A DNA stretch of 64,000 bases from Seiridium cupressi (lineage: Eukaryota > Ascomycota > Sordariomycetes > Amphisphaeriales > Sporocadaceae): assembly GCA_036674765.1 (NCBI GenBank), contig JARVKI010000002.1, positions 868,001 through 932,000 of the forward strand. Direction: 5' to 3'. The translations under genes were made by a program, and so were the position numbers. Position 1 is the stretch's first letter. Each line of letters begins with the position of its first letter. Shown in pieces: positions 45,164 through 57,483 of this stretch. Below the pieces are notes generated by a model, which was given only the letters and a program-made list of their open reading frames with translations, was not told the origin of the DNA and made no database searches.

Positions 45164-46949
45164 TTACCAGTCCTTAGCAATATCGAATGACCACTCGAAT
45201 TGCAGGTGATTCTTCTTGTCATCGTCCACGAAGGTAGAAACCGCGTTGTAGTGACCACGTGCGAGCATGCCAGAAGGGGCTTCCTCCTCTTGGACTATGG
45301 AAAATTAGTCTGTCATTCACATGTAAAAGGTCCAAGCTCACTTACAGCGTTTGGTGTAGACTGGTTGTTTGTCGGTGTTCGGAGCATAGCTACCCTAATA
45401 TGAAAGTTAGCAAAAATGGTGGTTGAGATTTGAGTACATTTTTTAACACTTACCAACATCTCAGAGTCCTTGCTGACCTTGATGCCCTTGCGCTTGACAA
45501 TCTGCACGTACTGAAGACCGCTGAGGATCTCGTGCTGAACGTTGAACTCGGCGACCATGGTGAACTTTGAGCCTTCCTTGATCTTGAAGGGCTTGTCCTT
45601 CAGCGTAGTCTCGCTGCCGGGTGCGGCGAGGTCGATAGTGACAGCAGGGCGTCCAGGCGACTCCATAGAAAGCTTCTTGATGATGCAGACGCGACGATCG
45701 TTGGGATCAGACAGATCCTTTCCACCGCCAAGTCCGAGCGACTCCTTATAGCGCTGAAGAGACTCGTCATTGGCATCTGCGGGAGCGTTCATGTTAGTAG
45801 TGCGAAGTGGACTGACATGGCTGATGTGCAGTGCGATGTCCCCCTTGCGGTAAGGATGAGAAACGGGATCAGTGGCAGGGCTTGTCACAACAGTGACTTC
45901 TCTCCACACTAGAGAAGAGCGCCGGGAGGGAGGAGTATTCGCCTCGATGCTGACCGAATAGACTCCAGTCCGGCCGCAAGAAGCATAGTTCATGCACTCT
46001 TCGACTCCATCTTCCTCCTCCAAAGTGTGTTTGTCTTCCTGCTCTGTGGGAAGAGAGGCGGGGATTAGGAGTGTCGAGAGTCTTTGAGAAAGTCTTTTAG
46101 CCATCTTGGACCTTCATCAGATGACGATTGACGATTGTAGCCGATTGTAGCGAACGGGGGATGGAACACATGATGCAATTGCTCGCAACGATTCTGAGCT
46201 TCAAGCCAGCTGCAATAATGCGAATGGCTAAGCCGCATTGTGGGTGATTGTCTTGATTATGTGACGAGCAGTGTTTTCCAGACAATGGGCTGCGGCTGCG
46301 GCTGTGCGTGCAGATGATATATCGTCGTGACCATAATCCAGACTGAGAGTTGTGCTTGGGCCACTACGACAGTGACTTTGAGAACAATCAAGTTCCAGCT
46401 TTTGTCGACTCTAGTTGACCCGGGACTCGATGCGGGTATCAGAACAGCCACTTGAAGCCTGGGCTCGTACCCATTCCATGCTAGAAAGCATGAACCGGCC
46501 TCCCAAGTATACTCAAAACTATACTTGGGTACTTCCGTCCATATTACTTTCACAAGCTTGGATGCCATTCAGCCACTCCAAACAACTTATATGATGCCGC
46601 GAAGCTTGCTCACCAGCTGAACGTGGTACAAACAAGTCCCCAACACATACCGTGAAGGCCGTGGACGACACATGTTGGCTGCCAAGGACAACCCCATCGG
46701 TAGGCTAACAAGCACACGACAAGATATTTGCAGTCACAAGGTCCAAGGGAGAGTGACAACAAGCCGAGTCCAAGCCATGGAGTGAAGCCCGAATCTTCAC
46801 TGTTGCGATTTTCACGGAAGAGGATAAACAGACAAAATAGAAACATATCACATACCCATGTTCTGGTACTCAGCCAAGCTCTGCTTGGGCTGGGAGAGCT
46901 TGTAGCCCTGCGTCTCCTCGGGCAGGTGATCTTCTTCGTGAGAGGCCAT
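45164..46949 (-). CDS. RDI1: Rho GDP-dissociation inhibitor (RhoGDI), 198 aa
   Basis: complement(join(45164..45294, 45346..45394, 45454..45776, 46856..46949)). It binds prenylated Rho GTPases in the cytosol, extracts them from membranes and holds them in the GDP form. The N-terminal arm [12 protein letters not shown] and [15 protein letters not shown], then [15 protein letters not shown], form the helix-turn-helix arm; [52 protein letters not shown] and the ending WSFDIAKDW are the immunoglobulin-like fold. Length and ending are exactly those of RhoGDI. Intron 1 is 1079 nt, very long for this genome, where others are 45-120. Inside it the exon-2 frame stays open to 46104, and an in-frame ATG at 45792 could start a shorter form. 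Confidence 0.92.
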
Positions 46950-48794
46950 GTTGGCGGGTGGATATGGTTAGTTCCGTAAAAAAGGCGGAAGGGGGAAATG
47001 CTCGTCGAAGGAAAATGGACAAAGCCAAAAGATCAATGAAAGGGCGGAAAGATATCACGAAGAGGGGCAATTGGCGGTGATGGACGCCTTTCACGTTGCT
47101 AAGGACGTCAGAGACCAAGCTATTCCGTTTCGCGTCAGCTTGGTGGGGGTGTCTGCTGAGGGGCAAAGGGGGTCCTGTCGCGTTTCTTGAGCTGGTCTTG
47201 CTGCAAGGGCCGAGAAAGCTGATTCATGCATGGCGGCCTTAACGATGGAACATATATCGGCCGGCAAATAAGACATGACACGGCCAGGTCTCAAACGCAT
47301 GAGATGTTCTCGGTTGCCCTCGTCATAGTGGTTTTGTTTCATGGTGTTCATCATGACCGTTGATGACAGTAGAGCATCAAATGAAGTTTCATTAGGGCGG
47401 CGATGATTAACTCGGGGCCATTGTTGTGTCTGTGTCGCAATCGTTTGTACAAAAGTGAAACGGCTACTATTGAGTACGACTCTCAGTCGATGCGCTCCTC
47501 CCAGTTACTGATTCGTATTGGTGACGGATCAGTTGCTGGCTACTTCGGTCGTTGAGTGATGTAGGCTAACTACCGTGGCTTGCTTTGTGCGAAGCACACC
47601 TTCATGATAGCCTGACCAAGTTGGCATTATGGCTATATTGCGAGATACATGGTCAATGCCAAGCTAGCAATAATCAAAAAACTTGGCTGATATGCAACGC
47701 CTGAGCATAGTATATGGCTGTAGGAGTCAAAAGGTAGGATGGAGGAACGAGGCATTGGATCTCTTCAAATGATCGGGCGTAAAGCAGCATCCTGGCCTAA
47801 AAGGGCCAGGCTCCCGACAAACTCAGCGCGTTGGCCTGGCAAAGCCATGCGACTCTATCGACACTAACTTATGGCAATTTCGACATATTACTAGCAGACT
47901 CGTGACTGTCCGCTGAGAGTAGAAGAGCGACGGCGCAAGAAGCAGAAATTGTAAACAACTTAGCGCTCGCTCGTAGTACACCACAAGATATACCTTCCAT
48001 TGTGTGATATACGGACTGAAGTAGCAACGCTGCCAAGCGACATCAGGAGTAACAAGATAGCAACAATGGTATGGTGACTTGCCGCCCTCGAAAAGCATCC
48101 TGGTTCCCCAAGTGCCAGTCAGGTCAGGGTCGTGACCGATCTCAGCCTTTAGAAAAAAAAGACCATCCAATTTGGGAATCCCCCCATGCCAATTTGAGCA
48201 TGCCTCTGAAGGTGGTGCCCAGAAGAGCGCGTCTGATTGGCTCCGTTGGTCTTAAATTGGACCCCGAAAACCCCCCAGGGCCCGTGCGACGGGCAGTTTC
48301 TCCAGGTCTCCCATCCCACCCGTCTCCTGTCAGCGACCCTTTTCTGTCCTCTGCCGCTTCGCAGGAGTCGACGAACCCTTTTATCCCAGCTTGACGAATA
48401 GCTCTATCAATTGGTTGTCGATTGGTACCTTTTTGCCAGCTTCTTTTACACCTTTATCCTTCCTCCATTCCCCACCTTGCACGGTCTCTTTCTTCGAGGG
48501 CCCATACACTATTTTAAATGTGAGTCTAGCAAGCTCCCTGGCCCGAGCGCATCCATAGCTATCCCTACCTCCCTCGCGACATTGTCACGAGCCCCGTTGC
48601 GACTCGCGTCACGACTTTCTATGCGACTTCTGGGTCCTTTTTGCTAATTCGCCCTGGGCAGCGATCGAATCTTCTCTACATCTTTTAATACGCACATCGC
48701 GCTTCCTTTGCGATCATTCAAATACCTCTCGCGCGACCCAGCCATCAAACGCAAACCTTCGTCGCGCAATTCCTCCATTTGAAAACTCGTCACC
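46950..48794. other. Divergent intergenic region, 1.8 kb
   Basis: Upstream DNA of RhoGDI and of the Bqt4-like gene. The 400 bp before 48795 is C/T-rich on the plus strand, typical of a strong fungal promoter and leader. No gene is supported. Confidence 0.5.
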
Positions 48795-50162
48795 ATGGTC
48801 GAACGACGCCTTCCCGAGAAGCACAACCCACTCATGGTTGATGATATCCCGGCTTGTACTTGACCACTGGCAATCGTAACTATAGGCTCTTGACTTACAA
48901 TGATTGCAGACACCGAGCTAGTCGCGCGCCGACGCCTAGGTCAGACCCAGCTGACCGCGAAGATGGTCGCTGCTGGCGCTGCCGGCGAGGTCGACCCCAA
49001 TTCTCTGGGCGTCTTCGACTATGCGCACCTACGCGCTCCTCTTCCCAAAGGCATTCAATCCGGCATCTTCAAGTCGTCCCCGAACTCGTACTTTCTCATG
49101 CGCCGCAGCCAGGATGGCTATGTCTCCGCCACTGGCATGTTCAAGGCTACCTTTCCCTATGCCGAGGCTGCTGAGGAGGAGATGGAGCGCAAATACATCA
49201 AGTCGCTTGAGACGACCAGCCATGAGGAGACGGCTGGGAATGTGTGGATCCCTCCGGAGGAGGCTTTGAAGCTGGCGGACGAGTACCGAGTCAACTCTTG
49301 GATTCGCGCGCTGTTGGATCCCACTGAGATTGCCGTCACGAACGCTCCGGATAGCCCGCCCAAGAGGATCCAGGCTCCTCCTAAGTATGATCTCCTGAAG
49401 GCAGGCCAGGTCAGCCTTGCACCCCCCACACCTTCCTCTATCTCTCGAAGCACACGTGCTCGTCGCTCCGCGAGTCCCGCAAAGGCCCGGCCGATTGCAA
49501 GTCCGAGAAAGCGAACAGCCAAGTCCAAGGCTGCGCAGCGCACAATCAGTGAATCACCATCAGTCAAGGAAGAGAGCGAGCCATTTGCGAATGGTACCTT
49601 GACAGAGGACACCGAGTCTACTCCCGCAACTGAGGATATTGAGATAAAGGAGATCGTCAGAGAGCCTGCTGTCGTTTTTGGATTGGCCGAAGAAGATCCT
49701 AAAGTACAAGTCAAGGTCGAACAAGATGTGAAAGTATTCGAGGGCGTGGAGACGACACATACGTCAGTCGCTCTTGAGCTCCCGGTGAACCAGCCCCCAA
49801 CAGCCGAAGAAACCGCCAGGATGATCGAAGAAGCAAAGAACCTGGTGGACTCTGCTGCTGCTGAAGCTGCTGCGTCGTCAGGCGAAACAAAGAAGGGCAA
49901 GCGAAAGGCAGAAGAGATTACTGTTGGCGAGGAGGACGGCGAAACCGTAGAGGGCGAAGGCCAAATCTCAGAACAACAACGGACAAAGAAAGTGAAGACG
50001 AACGTCGAGTTGAGAAAAGAGAGAGTGCGCAACCGAGCTCTGATTGGTTTAAGTGCCACTCTGGCAGTTGGGTAAGCTTTTCTTCACAATCTGCAATTTT
50101 CCAGAGGCGTTGTGCTAACCGCTAGCAGGGCACTCATCCCATATGTCATGGGCGTCTTTTAA
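48795..50162 (+). CDS. Bqt4-like APSES/KilA-N protein with C-terminal membrane anchor, 418 aa
   Basis: join(48795..48855, 48910..50071, 50129..50162); introns of 54 and 57 nt, the last exon only 34 nt. An APSES/KilA-N DNA-binding-like domain spans ~40-150 ([45 protein letters not shown]). The middle is Ser/Pro/Lys-rich, with [10 protein letters not shown] as a likely nuclear signal. The C-terminus has basic [20 protein letters not shown] followed by [10 protein letters not shown], a single membrane segment completed only by the last exon. This order, KilA-N then a tail anchor, is that of fission-yeast Bqt4, an inner-nuclear-membrane protein that tethers telomeres. Soluble APSES regulators such as StuA lack the anchor. 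Function inferred from architecture. Confidence 0.85.
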
Positions 50163-50984
50163 AGATGACATTATCACTGACTGAGGAGTTGGCGTGGAGG
50201 AAAATTTTTGAGGCTCTTGGTGTTCGAATGCTTGCGCTTCGAATCCTCGAGTGTCCAGTTTCTTTTGTTCTTGCACATACCCCATACCCATTGATAGTTG
50301 GAAACGAACCATCTATCCGAAATTCAGATGCTTCGGCGTTGGCGCTATAGTAGAGACTGCCCCGGCATCCATGTACACACCATTTACTCTGATAGAGCCC
50401 CCTCAATGACGCGAGTTTTGCACGTGTTGATGATTTTGGAGATGGAGAATAGTCCATTCGCTACGATCAACTAAAGAACCATTCTTATACTCTTCGTATG
50501 CCGGGTTGGGTCCCTCCTTATAATCATTGAAGGTGAATGCTTGTCCATGTTTTATTTGCGACGAGCAGTGCACCGAGACATTAATCATGGCGCCATGAGT
50601 GTCGCTTTAACTTTGGCTGGAGCATTATCTATGCACCTGAAAGACGCGGTGATATCAGACGAGATCGCGGTCCACCGACTGATGCTTGCGCCCCGATCCG
50701 CATCTCACAGACTCTAGACTTGCACAAATATTTTAAAGGGCCTGTAATGCTTCAACTCTCCGACCTACCGCTGTATTAGCTTGGCTCCGGATGTCTCCAT
50801 TCAAGCCAAGGAACTGGAAGGGCACTACATTAGCACATTCTACCAGTCCCCAACCAGTTTCTACAGCAGGGTTTCCATTATGTAGTTCTTGACTATCCTG
50901 GTTCTCTGATCCTTATTCTGTGCTTATAGTCTTTTGTTATCATTTTAGATGTGCTGATATCCACAACAAAACATCTATTGTATC
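50163..50984. other. Intergenic region
   Basis: 3' region of the Bqt4-like gene and upstream DNA of the broken C2H2 regulator; no gene supported. Confidence 0.5.
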
Positions 50985-53498
50985 ATGACTTCAACCAGAA
51001 GGCCCTTCAGTTGTGACTCTTGTTCCAAAACTTTTACTCGCAGTGTAAGTCTGTTCTGTTAAGAATCGCATCCCAACGAATACTGATTAAAATGCAACGC
51101 AGGAGAATCTAGAGAGACATGGTAGGAGTGGTGAGTAGCACTCATATACCTGGCGACTCTGCATTTCAAAAAATTTATGATGAGTAGCGCATGGAGGCAA
51201 CAACCGCCGGCCGTTTGGCTGTCTACATTGCCAAGCACGATTTTCGCGAAGGTTCGTCCACTGAGTTTCGTCGTCCTCTCACGCTCTGGCCTATTGCTCA
51301 TCTTCGACACAGAGATGTTTGTAAGAGACATACGGACAAATGTGCAACAAACTCTGCCAGCCGCCTGCAGGATGAGAGCAGGGTCACTCCTGTGTCTAAT
51401 GACGACGGGGCAACGTTTTCAACGGCAGGTATCACGGTGGCAGCAGGCACCTTAGAACAATTTAGTCCACTGCATGAGCCTGCCGCTCCCATCTTCGAAT
51501 TACCAGTTCTGTGCCAGCAGGAAATCGTCGAAGAATTCTCTCCTGGGTACGCCCTCACACTTGCTTCTACGGTTATATACTGATTTACTCATTCGCGTTC
51601 CAGTATGAATAATGCGACGATAGAGGCTCATGTCGCGGCCTACTTCGAGTACTTCCACCCATCTCTGCCTGTTTTGCATCGGGCGAGTTTTGATGTTGCC
51701 TCCACGCCTAGGATTTTGGTGAATATAGTGACAGCTATTGGAAGGAAGCCTATACTCCGGTCAAGGCGCTTCCCCAAATTACGACAGGCCAACATCCGTC
51801 AAGGAGACCCATGATCTATGGCACAGCGGACTGGAGGAGCTCCAATGTTTTGTATGTGTTCTCGCTCATCGTGGTGATTCGTCGCTCACAATGCTAGATA
51901 GCGGATGACTGGAAGGAGCTGCGAAAGACGTGGATGATACAGGCATGTCTGCTGTATATTGTCTACGGTGCCTTCATGCATGCGACGGTAGAGCATGACA
52001 AAACTAGATCGTGTTGAGAGTGCTCGTTGATGTGAGTGTACCATTATCTCTCTGTCGCAAAAGCCCCATGGTAAACGACTTGAAAAAAGGCCGCTCGAGA
52101 CCTGGGTTTATTAAAGCAGTGTGTTGCTATATCCAACCCAGGCACATCGTGTCCAATGGGTCGCAGCACTATTCCACTCAACTGCACGAGAGATGGCAGT
52201 CCTATGTTCATGAGGAATCGCTGAAGCTCTCAATTTACACCTTGAAGCTTCTCGACCATCACGTGCTTTCCTGCTGCAACATGCGCTCTCTCCTATCTCC
52301 CATTGAGCTTGGCTGGGAGCTCCCCCTAGCAGCTTCTCTTTGGGAGGCGGGAGATGCCGTGACATAGCAGGAGAAATTTTATGAAGTGTACGGGAAGACA
52401 ACTACAGGCATACTGGAGTCGCCACTTCGCCTGCCTCGCCATTTCATCGATGTGCTCGCTGTCTCTGGCTACGCAGTCTCTCATGTCAGAGACGCCAAAC
52501 CCGGAGCTTATCGTAGCATTATCGGCATCACCTATAGCATTGACATGCATCTTGACGAACCTTGATGCATTAGTCAGGGACTTTACGCGATGCTACTACC
52601 AACTTCCGCCTAGCCCTCCGGATCCATCGGCTTTTCACATTCTCACACAGAGCCAGAATCGACGTGTCATTACGGCCATGAGGACCGTCTCTGAGACCAT
52701 CGAACAGAAATTAGTAAAGGTATTGACGGAGTCCGATCAATCTGTCTGGCGGACTTGCCAAGTGCTTGCTTGGTCCGTCAAGCTGGGTCTCTGCAGGCCC
52801 GATGACCTACTAGTTGGCGGTATTGTGGAAAGCAGAGTATTTGCTGCGCTACTGACCGCCACACATCTGACCATTGGCAGCTACGTAGCGTTCAAAAGGA
52901 TGACACGAGCACTCAAGCACCCACTGCCCGGCCAAGACTGCGGCGACGACAGCATCATCGCCGTGATAGACGAAGTGACAGCCGTTTTGTCTACCATCTC
53001 TGGCCTACCGCTCAGCCTTGCTGCTAGGGAAGCACCCTGGACGACAGCAGCTAGCTACAGGATTCTACTAATTGTATGGTGAGCCTCGAGGCAAGCCATA
53101 TCGAACACACGGGAGAAGCTCGAAAAGTTGTCTACGACAGGTGTTATGTCCAAACATCACATGCTGGGATCAAGCTCGTTGACATTCAATTCGATCCTCG
53201 AGACGATGTTGCAGTACGACTACAACCCGACGCGCAAGTCAAGCGTGCACGGTTGTGGACCGTCGACCCGGCGACCCTGACTGTGTCGTTAGACGAAAGC
53301 GAAGCCATCTTCATGGACCTCGTGGTACGGATCTGCAAAGACAGATCGGTATGGTCTATTGGCCCGTCGAGTGCTAGCCGACATGATCACTACAAGAGCA
53401 TACCTTCAATGAGGACATGGCTAAGCAATCATTGCAACCTCGATAATGGAAACATCATGCCATGGCTGATAGCCATGACTAGCCGCGTTACTTATTAG
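50985..53498 (+). pseudogene. Broken C2H2 / fungal-specific transcription factor
   Basis: The first exons splice cleanly to two C2H2 fingers: RRPFSCDSCSKTFTRSENLE (50985-51044 plus 51103-51121), then RRPFGCLHCQARFSR and DVCKRHTDKC after two more introns. A fungal_trans domain begins AYFEYFHPSLPVLHRASFDV (51605 on). At 51734-51745 the sequence GGAAGGAAG breaks the frame: VTAIG continues as SLYSGQGASPNYDRP only if one GGAA copy is absent. A second frame change lies near 52005 before LRVLVD. LHERWQSYVHEESLKL (52180 on) and a long frame to 53082 continue the domain with further breaks. Several independent lesions indicate a pseudogene; exact boundaries after 52370 are uncertain. It probably once regulated the adjacent oxygenase/transporter genes. 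Confidence 0.65.
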
Positions 53499-54392
53499 TT
53501 TCCCCTACGACGGTTCACGAGGGGCCATGAGCATATCAAATTCGTGGGTTAAATTGAGTTTTGAAACGTTTTCAGCTATGGCCCATCGTAACGGTTCATA
53601 GCTGAGTTTGTTGCAAAACCACTTTTCGCCCCGCAGTTTAGGCCGTGCTCGTTCGCAGGGACAACCAAGCAGCCAAGCGAATGCGCTCTGTGGAGCTCCA
53701 CATGTAGGCCCTGGACTTCCCAGCACCTGGCACCTACTGATAAGGTCCGGCGTCCAGGTGCAACTCAAATGATTGCCGTCTGACCTGCCGTTGAGCTGCC
53801 CTATTCCCTTGAACGGCGGATGGGCCGGCACCAATTCTTGGTGAGAACTACATTCATTCCCGACCGATATTTCCAGATGTGAGGTGGAGTCTGAATCAAG
53901 TTTCGCTGTTTAAGGTCTGTGGCCTGTGTGGGATGGTCCGTGAGACACCATCCATTGAGGGGATACGGTATTTTAGGCTATTGGGCCAATATGATCATAG
54001 GAGCAAAGAGACAACGACAACGGGTATGTCTTTTCGTTATGCATCAGACGAGAAGTCAAATCAATTATCGGCAGCCTGGATTCGCCCGAATCTGAAGTCA
54101 AATTTTCAATGTAGAATATACTAAGGGAGTATGTGATTAGAAATTTGGAAGTCAAGATGCTCTTGCTCTCGTTTGAACTAATCGTGTTGCTGCTATTACA
54201 ACTGAGTAAGAACTGTTATAGTCATCGCCCACTTCAGCTCTGCCAAAACTGGACAGCTTAGATAATCAATGGAATAATTCCTATATCTTTACGGCGTCAT
54301 AAATGTATGTACAGTTGAAAAAAGCCCTCATATCATGGATTTATGCAGATCATAGAAAGTCATCAAGCCCGCACCCAGACCGAGCATCTCGT
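53499..54392. other. Intergenic region
   Basis: No supported gene between the broken regulator and the monooxygenase. Open frames are short and without motifs. Confidence 0.5.
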
Positions 54393-56404
54393 TCACAGAG
54401 CCTGCGTCAGAAACTCGCCAAAGTCCTCATCCGGCAGTGACGGCTGCATCTCATCGCCATGCAAAAGTCCCAGATACCAACTCAGATCTCTACCATCAAA
54501 CTCTCTTGCGGCAAACCCATTGCCAAAGTACCCAAACCTATTTGACGTAGTATGCGTGAGCTCGTAATCCTCCCAGCGCGGGTTCTCCATAGTCTCGAAG
54601 AAGTGGATGCGCGAACCCGGCCACATCATGACCTCGCCGTCGACGGTACCGCCCTTAAACCACGACCGGCAGGGCGACGACCATGCAGTCCTGGACAGGA
54701 ACTGGCGGCGATGCTGCGCAAAGTCGGCGACGGCGGCCTCCTTGGGCTCGAACGAATTGACGCCCTCGGACGACATCTTGTCGAGGATCTTGATGAAGTG
54801 GCGGCCCAGGAGCTCCGTAATAGGCAGGATGCTGCCGTGGCCGTACGGTCCGAAGGGCCCGTTGAATATCAGGTAGTTGGGGAAATGGGGCACGGTGACG
54901 GAGAGGTAGGTGCTGGGGACGTCGCTCCACTCGTCGCTCAGGCTCCTCTTGTCGCGTCCGATGGTTGGGTAGGACGGCTTCCAGCTCACGTCGAAGCCCG
55001 TGGCGCAGATCAGCACGTCGAACTCATGCTCCACACCGTCGACGGTGCGAATGCCCTTGGGGGTAATTTCCTGGATAGGCTGAGAGACGACATCTACGTT
55101 GTCTTCGCCAAGGGCTTCGAGGAAACCGTTGCCAGGAGTCGGTCTCCGGCATCCCACGGCAAAGTTCTTAGGGATCATAAGCTCGGCGATCTCGGGTCGT
55201 GTAGCGAGCTTGCTTTGCATGTCTGCTTCGGCGGCCTATAAAGTGTTCATGATTAGCTTTCGGTAGTCGGCGCCATGGAAAATACGAAAAAAGACATACA
55301 GCTCGCGCTTCTGATTGTTCCTGGGAACCATTCAGGATGAAGCGGAACCTGGTGTTGAGCTCCGACTCTATTTTCTTCCTGTATGCGAGGTACTTCTTGG
55401 GATCATTGGCGAGAACATCCTTTTGCTCCGCGGTGTACTCGAAGTTCGTTCCACCCTTACCAGCGAATCGTTGGCCGAAGCCCGCGGTGACCCAGCCCGG
55501 GCTGCGGATGAATGACTTCATCTTGCCCACGACTGGCGAAATTATCAGCAATTTTGCGTCTCAAAAAATGAAAGGTCCAACTTACTGGGCTGGATAGCAG
55601 GAATGATCTGTACAGCCGATGATCCGGAGCCAATGATGCCGACTGTCCTCCCGGCCAGCTCAATCTTGTCATCCCAGTTGGCACTATGAAGTTTCGGCCC
55701 TTGATATGTCCCAAGACCCTTGATGTTTGGCCACTTCCACTTGTTCAAGACACCACTGGCATTGATAAAGACGTGCGACTTGTCTTCAATAAAGTCATTG
55801 GGGTCGTCGCCTCTTTGAATTTTGACGTGCCACATCTTCTCCTCCTCATTCCAGGTCGCATTGACGATCTTGTGACATAGCTTGAAATACTTCAGGAGGT
55901 CATTCTCCTGGGCAACGTTCTTGAAGTAGGCTAGAATTTCAGCAGCACTCGAGTAACTGTGAATTGAAATTAGTACGTATTCGCCCTCAGAAATAGGCCG
56001 AAAGCCACCTACAACTTCGACCATGTCGCTGACGGAGCCCAAGACAGCTGGTAATTGACAGATGGGATGTCACAGCCGCATCCCGGATACCTGTTCTCGT
56101 ACCACGTGCCTCCTATCGAAGGGTTCTTTTCGTAGCATGTGAGTTCAAGGTCCAGCTTGCTGTTTTGCACCTCGTGGGCGAAGTTGATGGCACTTGCTCC
56201 GGCACCGATGCAGATTATGCGGATCCTGCGCGACGATCTGCTGGGTTCCTCCACGATAGTGTATTTGGCCTTCGAGCCGTGGGCAAAGCCATTCTTCGCG
56301 TCTTGGATTACCACTTCTTCCGAGTTGGCGGCAGGAGCTTTGGCATCAACGATCTTCGCCAGCGGTACCTCCTCAGGGAGAACATCGGCCACGATTGATC
56401 CCAT
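54393..56404 (-). CDS. Flavin-dependent Baeyer-Villiger-type monooxygenase, 612 aa
   Basis: complement(join(54393..55235, 55300..55532, 55586..55956, 56013..56404)); introns of 53-64 nt, all phases consistent. FAD Rossmann motif IICIGAGASAINFAHE at about residue 63; GGTWYENRYPGCGCDIPS next; the BVMO signature is visible as YQGPKLHSANWDD (aromatic-x-G-x3-H-x3-W); the NADPH Rossmann motif is IIGSGSSAVQ. Further on come CATGFDVSWKPSYP and PNYLIFNGPFGPYGHGS, typical of fungal BVMOs. The enzyme inserts oxygen next to a ketone using NADPH and FAD; its substrate is unknown. No lesion seen, unlike its neighbours, so it may still be expressed. Confidence 0.9.
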
Positions 56405-57483
56405 TGTAATGTGTATTTACGAGCTCTAAAATGAAGGGGTTTGTAGTGGATGAAGCAGAAGAATAATCATGGGCAATGCAGACACTTGACGGACTTATTG
56501 CGGTTCAAGTACTACCAAAGGGACGACTTCTAATTTACTCTTCTTGGATCATCAAAGACAGAATCGCCTCTTTCATGGGTCGATCTGTACTTCGAACATC
56601 TGATACTGGGTGTTGCTCCTCGAGTGGGTAAAGGTGCTTGTGGCGCTCCATATTGGTGGCTACCATCTCCTCCACTTAGCGCCCTCCACAAGCAGTGGTG
56701 TAACCCAACGGCGCTGATCCGCATCTGTTGAGCCAATGCGGCACGAAACTCTGGTCGAGGCTATCATCATGCAGCTGAAGCTCGGAAGCAATCATGAGGG
56801 ATGGTCTGCCGAGAGGGGTAACATTGCATGGAATGTACCGAGGTGCCTTTCCCCGGATTAGCAGTTCTGGAGCTGAAAACAACCTTTGTTTTGCTCTACA
56901 CGCTCCACATTGTATTAACCTTTTCGGTTTCACGACCGGCCGTTCGGTCGTCCCTTATATTCAAGAGAATGATTGCACTCTAAGTATGGAGGTAGTTGGT
57001 GTGCATGACATTAATTGACTGATGATAGCCACAGACACGATTGCAGAGAGAAACTCTGGATTTACTCCCAGTAACGTTCCTTAAGTCTGAGATGTGACTC
57101 TAGAGGTGATCGTTTTGATAAATACAATGTACCAAAGCATACGGGTGAAGTAATCCTTCGTGGGTAAATGCGTGTAGTACTGGCTTAGGGGCACATGATA
57201 ATAGTGTCAGTGCTCCTCTCTAGGAGATGGTTGTTCTGTATACAACATCAGATGGTGGCCCATTATTTGTTTTCACGCAATCATTTAATGTTGCTTTTTG
57301 GTAAGGTGTGAACATCTACATTCGAAACTATTTTAAACAGCTATCATTAACGGAACATAGAACAGCATCAAATCAACGCCCCCAGGACGTCCATCCATAC
57401 AATCCAACTGCTTATCATCGCATTGCAGTATCTCCTGTCATGGGTGACTCGACATCGCAACCATGGTACACTGTGAACCTGAT
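56405..57483. other. Intergenic region with a possible small relic
   Basis: On the minus strand one frame reads ELLIRGKAPRYIPCNVTPLG and SLDQSFVPHWLNRCG (56933-56679), hits a TAA at 56676-56678, then continues in the same frame with VEEMVATNMERHKHLYPLEE to a TAA at 56535. The composition looks like real protein split by one stop. Not recognised. The rest of the region shows nothing. Confidence 0.3.

Noticed and set aside
45313..46104. 263-codon minus frame as the complete RhoGDI gene
   Set aside because: Splicing to the exon at 46856-46949 gives the exact RhoGDI arm, and 3' splicing gives the WSFDIAKDW ending; the long frame merely reads through introns. It is kept only as a possible alternative start.
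49157..50059. 300-codon minus-strand frame opposite the Bqt4-like gene
   Set aside because: Shadow of the strongly coding plus strand (Ser/Thr-rich complement); no start context or domain.
54552..55241. 229-codon plus-strand frame opposite the monooxygenase
   Set aside because: Antisense shadow of a gene with high third-position G+C; no domain recognised.
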